Assembly (NCBI GenBank): GCA_035260545.1
Contig: DATFUZ010000023.1
Coordinates: 1 to 36,022 of the forward strand
DNA from: DATDDB01 sp035260545
GTDB lineage: Bacteria > Pseudomonadota > Gammaproteobacteria > Burkholderiales > Gallionellaceae
Reading direction: 5' to 3'
DNA: 36,022 nt
In this document: positions 32,031 through 36,022 of the stretch, piece after piece
Layout: every line of letters begins with the position of its first letter
Position numbering within the stretch: position 1 is the first letter of the stretch
Position numbers and translations under genes: made by a program
The notes under the pieces: generated by a model
Seen by the model: the letters and a program-made list of their open reading frames with translations, nothing else
Told to the model about the DNA's origin: nothing
Database searches by the model: none

Positions 32031-32062
32031 CAAAAACAAAAAGGCAGCGCGGGCTGCCTTCC
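32031..32062 (-). terminator. intrinsic terminator of rpmE
   Basis: On the minus strand AAGGCAGC-CCGC-GCTGCCTT (stem 8 bp, arms 32041-32048 and 32053-32060) is followed by TTTGTTTTTG. This is a textbook rho-independent terminator about 30 nt after the rpmE stop. Confidence 0.9.
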
Positions 32063-32089
32063 TGGGGACGACCGGATGCGAAAGACCCT

Positions 32090-32308
32090 TCAGCCAGCCT
32101 TTGCGCCGGACTTGGCGTACTTCTGGCGGAATTTTTCGACGCGGCCCGCGGTGTCCACGATCTTCTGGGTGCCGGTGTAGAACGGATGGCACTCCGAGCA
32201 CACTTCCACATGCAGGGGTTTGCCCAGCGTGGAGCGTGTCTTGAAGTTGTTGCCGCAGCTGCAGTTTACGGTGATCTCGTCGTATTGCGGATGGATGTCG
32301 GCTTTCAT
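32090..32308 (-). CDS. rpmE: 50S ribosomal protein L31, zinc-binding type
   Basis: A 72-residue ribosomal protein of the large subunit. It contains the zinc ligands of the C+ form: CSC near residue 16-18 and CSEC at about 37-40 followed by HPFYTGTQKIVDTAGRVEKF, the diagnostic L31 sequence. Having all four cysteines means it is the zinc-replete paralogue rather than the RpmE2/YkgM type. AAGGAA stands upstream of ATG 32308 and a strong intrinsic terminator follows, so it is a monocistronic unit. Confidence 0.97.
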   Translation of the reverse strand: MKADIHPQYDEITVNCSCGNNFKTRSTLGKPLHVEVCSECHPFYTGTQKIVDTAGRVEKFRQKYAKSGAKAG

Positions 32309-32557
32309 TTTCGGTTCCTTGCTTTAGGGTGGGCGCGGCGGTTGTACGCGCCCGGATTAAGGGGGCGAATTATCCATGAAAACGCCGCCGGAAGCAACCT
32401 CCCTGGTTTGCCCTCCGGTGCATGGCGCAACGCGCCTTGAACCGTTAGAATCTACTCCTTTTTGCGTGCCGCTCCGCCTTGGACGCTGGCCGCACGTCAT
32501 CGCGCGCCGGGGCAGGGCGTGCGCACCGCGCAATATTAAATAGTAGGGGGCTAACGG

Positions 32558-33820
32558 ATGCTGTCACGCCAGGATTACCGCACGCTGTCGCTGTCGTCCC
32601 TAGGGGGTGCCCTGGAATTTTACGACTTCATCATCTATATCTTTTTCGCGAAGGAGATTGGCAGCCTGTTCTTTCCGCACCACGTGGAATGGCTGCAGCA
32701 GGTGAACGCGTACGCCGTTTTTGCCGCGGGCTATCTTGCGCGCCCGCTGGGTGGCTTGGTGATGGCGCATTCCGGCGACTTGTTCGGCCGCAAACGCATG
32801 TTCATGCTGAGTATTTTGCTTATGGCCCTCCCCACGCTGGCAATCGGCCTGTTGCCGACTTATGCGACGCTGGGATTCTGGGCGCCGCTGGCGTTGCTGG
32901 TGCTGCGTACCCTGCAGGGCGCGGCTGTCGGGGGGGAAATTCCGGGTGCATGGGTATTCGTTTCGGAGCATGTGCAGCCGCGCCACATTGGCGTGGCGTG
33001 CGGCATACTGACTGCGGGGCTCACCGGGGGCATCCTGCTGGGCACCCTGGTGGCCACCGGTGTCCATCACCTCTATCCCACCGAAGGGCAGATGCTGCAA
33101 CACGGATGGCGTGTGCCATTCATCATAGGCGGGGGGTTCGGCATGCTGGCGGTATGGCTGCGCCGCTATCTGCAGGAGACGCCCGTGTTCCGGGAACTGC
33201 AGGCCGAGCAGAAACTGGCGGATGAGATGCCGCTGAAGCGCGTGGTGCGAGGACACGGCGGGTCGGTGGCGCTGGTCATGGCGCTCACGTGGCTGCTGTC
33301 GGCGGCCATCGTGGTGATGATCCTGATGACGCCGGCATTGCTGCAGAAGCTATACCATATTCCACCGGCGACCACGCTCGCCGCGAGCAGTGTTGCGACA
33401 CTCTTCCTGAGCGTCGGCTGCATTGCATTCGGCGCCCTGTCTGACCGCTTCGGCCCGGGCAGTGTGTTGGCTATCGGCTGCGTTGCCCTTGGCGTCGTGT
33501 CCCTGGGCCTGTATCACTGGCTGCCGGTCATGCCCGGCCATATCTACGAGCTATACGCGCTGTGCGGCCTGTTTGTTGGTGTGATAGGCGTGGTGCCCGT
33601 AGTGGGTGTCAGCGCGTTTCCGGCAGAAGTGCGGTTTTCCGGTTTGTCATTCTCCTATAATGTCGCCTACGCCATCTTCGGCGGGCTGACGCCGGTCGCG
33701 GTAAGCTGGGCGATGAGGCTCGATCCGTTCGCTGCGCCGCATTATGTCGCGGCGCTCTGCGTCGTCGGCGTGCTGGCGGGGATCTATCTGCTGCGCAAAC
33801 CGGTAATGAAGCTCGCGTGA
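32558..33820 (+). CDS. MFS transporter, metabolite:H+ symporter (MHS) type
   Basis: A 420-residue protein with 12 predicted helices. The N-terminus SLSSLGGALEFYDFIIYIFFA has the conserved acidic/aromatic helix-1 motif of the MHS/ProP-like group. The loop 2-3 signature is GDLFGRKRMFMLSILLMALPT; VLRTLQGAAVGGEIPGAWVFVSE and QETPVFREL in the central loop are also typical. Members take up osmolytes, citrate, shikimate or dicarboxylates with protons; the substrate cannot be read from sequence. The upstream 249-nt gap to rpmE (divergent) shows a TAGAAT box but no good -35. ispB lies 69 nt downstream. Confidence 0.9.
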   Translation: MLSRQDYRTLSLSSLGGALEFYDFIIYIFFAKEIGSLFFPHHVEWLQQVNAYAVFAAGYLARPLGGLVMAHSGDLFGRKRMFMLSILLMALPTLAIGLLPTYATLGFWAPLALLVLRTLQGAAVGGEIPGAWVFVSEHVQPRHIGVACGILTAGLTGGILLGTLVATGVHHLYPTEGQMLQHGWRVPFIIGGGFGMLAVWLRRYLQETPVFRELQAEQKLADEMPLKRVVRGHGGSVALVMALTWLLSAAIVVMILMTPALLQKLYHIPPATTLAASSVATLFLSVGCIAFGALSDRFGPGSVLAIGCVALGVVSLGLYHWLPVMPGHIYELYALCGLFVGVIGVVPVVGVSAFPAEVRFSGLSFSYNVAYAIFGGLTPVAVSWAMRLDPFAAPHYVAALCVVGVLAGIYLLRKPVMKLA

Positions 33821-33889
33821 GTTTCGTGCGACAATCGGGGTCATTGCCTTCCGGCGTGGCCGAAGGCTGTTAATTTTCAGGTCGAAAAA

Positions 33890-34858
33890 GTGGTTTTGGA
33901 TCAACTCAACGAAATGCTGGGCGCCGACATGGCGGCAGTCGATGCAACGATAAGGGATCGTTTGCGCTCCGAGGTGGTGCTGGTCAACCAGGTCGGCGAA
34001 TACATCATCAACGGCGGCGGCAAGCGCCTCCGCCCCGCGCTGGTGGTGCTGTCGGCCCGGGCCTTTGGTTATTCAGGCGCGCTTCACTATACGCTCGCTG
34101 CCGTGGTGGAGTTCATTCACACCGCGACGCTGCTCCACGATGACGTGGTCGACGAGTCCGCCATGCGGCGCGGGCGCGCGTCCGCCAGCGCACTGTTCGG
34201 TAACGCGGCCAGCGTACTGGTTGGCGATTTTCTTTATTCGCGCGCTTTCCAGATGATGGTGGAGGCCGGCGATATGCGCGTGATGCAAGTGCTGGCCGAT
34301 GCCACCAATACCATAGCCGAGGGCGAGGTGCTGCAATTGCTCAATTGCCACGATGCCAGCGTCGGCGTGGAAAACTACCTGCATGTCATTCACTGCAAGA
34401 CCGCAAAGCTGTTCGAGGCGGCCATGGCGCTGGGCGCGATTCTCTCCGGCGCGGGCGCCGGGATGGAGCAGGCTGCGGCGCAATACGGCATGCGCCTGGG
34501 CACGGCCTTCCAGCTGGTGGACGACGTACTGGACTATTCCGGCGACGAACAGGAGACCGGCAAGAACATCGGCGACGATCTCTCGGAAGGCAAGCCCACG
34601 CTGCCGCTGATCTATGCGATGCAGCATGGCGATGCGCGGCAGGCTGCCGTGGTGCGCGAAGCGATAGAGCAGGGCGATATCTCGCGCTTCGCCGAGGTGC
34701 TCGATGTCGTCCGGGCGACGGGCGCCCTGGATTACACGCGCGCGCAGGCAAAGCGCGAGGCGGCGGCGGCCTGCGCAGCATTATCTGTGTTAAGTGATTC
34801 GCAATATAAGCAATCCCTGCTACAATTGGCGGACTTTGCTGCCTCGCGGCAATACTGA
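33890..34858 (+). CDS. ispB: octaprenyl-type polyprenyl diphosphate synthase
   Basis: A 322-residue trans-isoprenyl diphosphate synthase making the side-chain precursor of ubiquinone. The first aspartate-rich motif DDVVD is at 84-88 (LLHDDVVDESAMRRG), the second DDVLDYSGDEQETGKN starts at 211, and GGGKRLRPALVVL holds the substrate-binding Arg/Lys. Small residues Ala79/Thr80 before the first motif fit a long-chain product. The start is GTG 33890. In most proteobacteria ispB lies opposite rplU-rpmA; here its neighbour is a transporter gene, so the context is altered. A promoter-like sequence near its 3' end may serve the tRNA-Pro downstream. Confidence 0.94.
   Translation: MVLDQLNEMLGADMAAVDATIRDRLRSEVVLVNQVGEYIINGGGKRLRPALVVLSARAFGYSGALHYTLAAVVEFIHTATLLHDDVVDESAMRRGRASASALFGNAASVLVGDFLYSRAFQMMVEAGDMRVMQVLADATNTIAEGEVLQLLNCHDASVGVENYLHVIHCKTAKLFEAAMALGAILSGAGAGMEQAAAQYGMRLGTAFQLVDDVLDYSGDEQETGKNIGDDLSEGKPTLPLIYAMQHGDARQAAVVREAIEQGDISRFAEVLDVVRATGALDYTRAQAKREAAAACAALSVLSDSQYKQSLLQLADFAASRQY
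34798..34826 (+). promoter_or_regulatory. possible tRNA-Pro promoter inside the ispB 3' end
   Basis: TTCGCA (34798-34803), a 17-nt spacer and TACAAT (34821-34826), about 80 nt upstream of the mature tRNA-Pro. It lies within ispB coding sequence, so the match could be by chance. Confidence 0.35.
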
Positions 34859-34906
34859 TCGTCTCCCGGCTTCGGTTTTTCCGGGGGCGCGATTGATTCT
34901 TGAATT

Positions 34907-34983
<77 letters not shown>

Positions 34984-35278
34984 GGCATGCGTCAGCGAAC
35001 CTTGTTCCGGTTCGCCGCATATTCCCATCGGTAATTGCACTATATATATCGCCCCTCCATTTGGTTGTTTTCCAGCCTCCTGCGTATCCCAGCCCGGTTC
35101 ATCTCCAGCCCTCGCCCGGTGCCCAAGCCAATGTCTTGTTAGTATGAACAAAAGGACTGGGGCATGTCCGGGCGCCGGGCAATAGTGGAAGAAAAGGGTC
35201 GGATTTTAACGTCCTGCGAACGCCTCATTTGGGGCGCCATTTCCCGCGGAAGCCCCTAATTTAATGGCCTGCTGGCTA

Positions 35279-35308
35279 TTGCGTGAAAAAGAATTGTGGT
35301 GATAGAAT
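35279..35308 (+). promoter_or_regulatory. predicted extended -10 promoter of the peptide-cytochrome unit
   Basis: TTGCGT (35279-35284), an 18-nt spacer and TAGAAT (35303-35308) preceded by TGA, that is, an extended -10 (TGN). Transcription would start near 35315, giving a leader of about 130 nt before the first ATG. Confidence 0.55.
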
Positions 35309-35350
35309 CCGAACGATGTAATGGTTAAAAACTAGAATAAACCGGTTTCA

Positions 35351-35370
35351 AGAATCTTAAAGAATCTAAA
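35351..35370 (+). repeat. tandem 10-bp direct repeat in the leader
   Basis: AGAATCTTAA is followed directly by AGAATCTAAA, two copies (9 of 10 identical) one helical turn apart. This is suggestive of a regulator site or an RNA-binding repeat downstream of the predicted transcription start. Confidence 0.5.
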
Positions 35371-35394
35371 GTCGAAACGCTAAAGGCTTTCGAC
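35371..35394 (+). promoter_or_regulatory. leader hairpin
   Basis: GTCGAAA (35371-35377) pairs with TTTCGAC (35388-35394) around the 10-nt loop CGCTAAAGGC. It lies about 50 nt before the ATG of the small peptide and could affect mRNA stability or translation. It does not match a riboswitch class I can name. Confidence 0.45.
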
Positions 35395-35445
35395 GGGCAG
35401 AGTTGGGTTTTCTAAATTAGAGGGTTTATAACGGAGGAGGCGTCA

Positions 35446-35550
35446 ATGTTTACTACATTCGTAACTACAGACCAAGTGTTTGCAATGTACGCGGTAATCT
35501 TTGTGTTCTTTTTTGCACTCGCTGCGTTGCTGCTGAAGAAGAATTCCTAA
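35446..35550 (+). CDS. 34-residue single-span membrane peptide
   Basis: A 34-codon gene starting at ATG 35446 with a very strong Shine-Dalgarno (GGAGGAGG, 35433-35440). The product begins MFTTFVTTDQ, continues with a hydrophobic helix of about 20 residues (VFAMYAVIFVFFFALAALLL) and ends KKNS, which predicts an N-out/C-in single-span inner-membrane peptide. I do not recognise a family. By size and position before a cytochrome c it resembles small accessory subunits of respiratory complexes (CcoQ- or CydX-like in kind, not in sequence). It is 72 nt upstream of the cytochrome gene and probably co-transcribed with it. It is too short for most gene finders. Confidence 0.7.
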   Translation: MFTTFVTTDQVFAMYAVIFVFFFALAALLLKKNS

Positions 35551-35622
35551 AACAGGGCCGTGCAATCGGCAGATTTTGAGAGAATGTATTCCTTAATTTG
35601 AAGAACAGTGGGGGTGAGGGAA

Positions 35623-36022
35623 ATGCGGAAGTCTATAAATTTGGTGGCATGGCTTTGCGGGGTCGCTGTGATGTTGGTGTCCGGGGCCGCTATTGCTGCC
35701 GAGGAAGGCGTTGTCTACGGCAATGCCGCCAAGGGCAAGGAAATTTTCATGAATGGCAATCCCGATAAGGGTGTTACTGCCTGCCAGACTTGCCACATGG
35801 ACAAGGCGCAGGGCAATGACGCCATGGGTACCCCCAGGCTTGCGGGTCAGGGCACTGCCTACATCATCAAGCAGTTGGACGATATCGCTGCCGGCAGGCG
35901 CGTACCCCAAGGTCTGGGTGCTGCGATGATTGGCATTGCGCAGGGCCTGAGCGACCAGGATCGCCGCAACGTCGCAGAGTACGTTCACGGCATCAAGAAC
36001 GAAGAGCTTTCCGATCTCAAGG
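35623..36022 (+). CDS. periplasmic class I cytochrome c, cut by the window end
   Basis: An open frame from ATG 35623 to the end of the window (at least 133 residues, 3' end missing). The first 27 residues (MRKSINLVAWLCGVAVML, then SGAAIAAEE) form a Sec signal peptide cut near AIAA. The mature part has one haem c site, CQTCH, with the covalent cysteines and the proximal His, preceded by NAAKGKEIFMNG and followed by GTPRLAGQGTAYIIKQLDDIAAG, the layout of c4/c553-type monohaem domains. MIGIAQGLSDQDRRNVAEYV supplies the likely distal Met and the C-terminal helix. A second domain could follow beyond the edge. It probably carries electrons in the periplasm; its partner is unknown. GAGGG precedes the ATG. 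Confidence 0.92.
   Translation, partial: MRKSINLVAWLCGVAVMLVSGAAIAAEEGVVYGNAAKGKEIFMNGNPDKGVTACQTCHMDKAQGNDAMGTPRLAGQGTAYIIKQLDDIAAGRRVPQGLGAAMIGIAQGLSDQDRRNVAEYVHGIKNEELSDLK

Larger units (their letters stand above)
34984..35445 (+). other. 462-nt AT-richer leader region before the small membrane peptide
   Basis: No coding frame is convincing here. Just after tRNA-Pro, GCGAACC (34995-35001) and GGTTCGC (35009-35015) form a 7-bp hairpin, a weak terminator candidate without T-run. The stretch then holds a TATATATATC run near 35040, a good promoter at 35279-35308, a tandem 10-bp repeat at 35351-35370 and a hairpin at 35371-35394. It is clearly richer in A and T than the rest of the window. Confidence 0.6.

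Noticed and set aside
31075..32244. Plus-strand frame of 389 codons opposite the glycosyltransferase and rpmE
   Set aside because: Gln/Ala/Asp-rich low-complexity translation that crosses an intrinsic terminator and the rpmE gene; not a real gene.
35315..35445. Cyclic di-GMP (GEMM) riboswitch in the cytochrome leader
   Set aside because: A CGCTAAAGGC loop suggested it, but the conserved GEMM core and the two helices are not present.

Overview
This window looks like chromosomal DNA of a GC-rich betaproteobacterium. The family-level guess (Nitrosomonadales-like, possibly a chemolithotroph) is inference. It rests on the gene orders mltA/methyltransferase/apaG opposite rpe-gph-trpEGD and dapF-DUF484-xerC, on protein sequences typical of Betaproteobacteria, and on a c-type cytochrome at the right edge. 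Most of the window is dense housekeeping sequence. Because of the high GC content, many long antisense frames are open; I treat them as shadows.

Left part (1-6.1 kb, plus strand): the 3' end of polA, a small DUF3820 protein, glycogen phosphorylase (glgP), exonuclease III (xth), and an exported phosphoesterase coupled to xth by an ATGA overlap. Next, on the minus strand, is the compact set apaG - methyltransferase - mltA (8.3 to 6.1 kb). Divergent from apaG run rpe-gph and then trpE-trpG-trpD. A palindromic, MITE-like element lies between gph and trpE. Where trpC would be expected after trpD there is instead a RelA-type (p)ppGpp synthetase whose reading frame ends exactly before the C-terminal ACT/RRM domain. 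Its stop codon lies inside the -35 box of a promoter with a perfect 8+8 bp palindrome between -35 and -10, and this promoter drives a one-domain rhodanese.

The middle part (15.55-16.6 kb) is a small accessory island: hairpins, a 13-bp inverted repeat of a dispersed-repeat type, and an orphan 189-residue protein. After it, on the minus strand, come rlmI and the operon dapF - DUF484 - xerC - SDR (read from 21.2 to 18.0 kb), then tag and a CoA-binding protein. tRNA-Arg(CCG) sits on the plus strand at 22.47 kb. Also on the minus strand are a membrane PAS-PAS-GGDEF diguanylate cyclase with a large hairpin in its leader, a DUF1614 membrane protein and a P3A-type proton ATPase.

Right part: a macro-domain protein and aroC (plus), an ArnT/PMT-like glycosyltransferase and rpmE with a clear intrinsic terminator (minus), then an MHS-family transporter, a polyprenyl diphosphate synthase and tRNA-Pro(CGG) on the plus strand. 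The last kilobase differs in style. A long AT-richer leader with a good promoter, tandem 10-bp repeats and a hairpin precedes a 34-residue single-span membrane peptide with a very strong Shine-Dalgarno, followed by a periplasmic cytochrome c cut by the window end.

Functional links: trpE/G/D and aroC act in aromatic amino acid synthesis; polA, xth, tag and xerC in DNA repair and chromosome maintenance; dapF and mltA in cell-wall metabolism; relA and the diguanylate cyclase in nucleotide second-messenger signalling. I see no CRISPR array, prophage or complete insertion sequence. The best candidates for something unusual are the truncated RelA/operator/rhodanese junction and the small-membrane-peptide/cytochrome unit at the right end.
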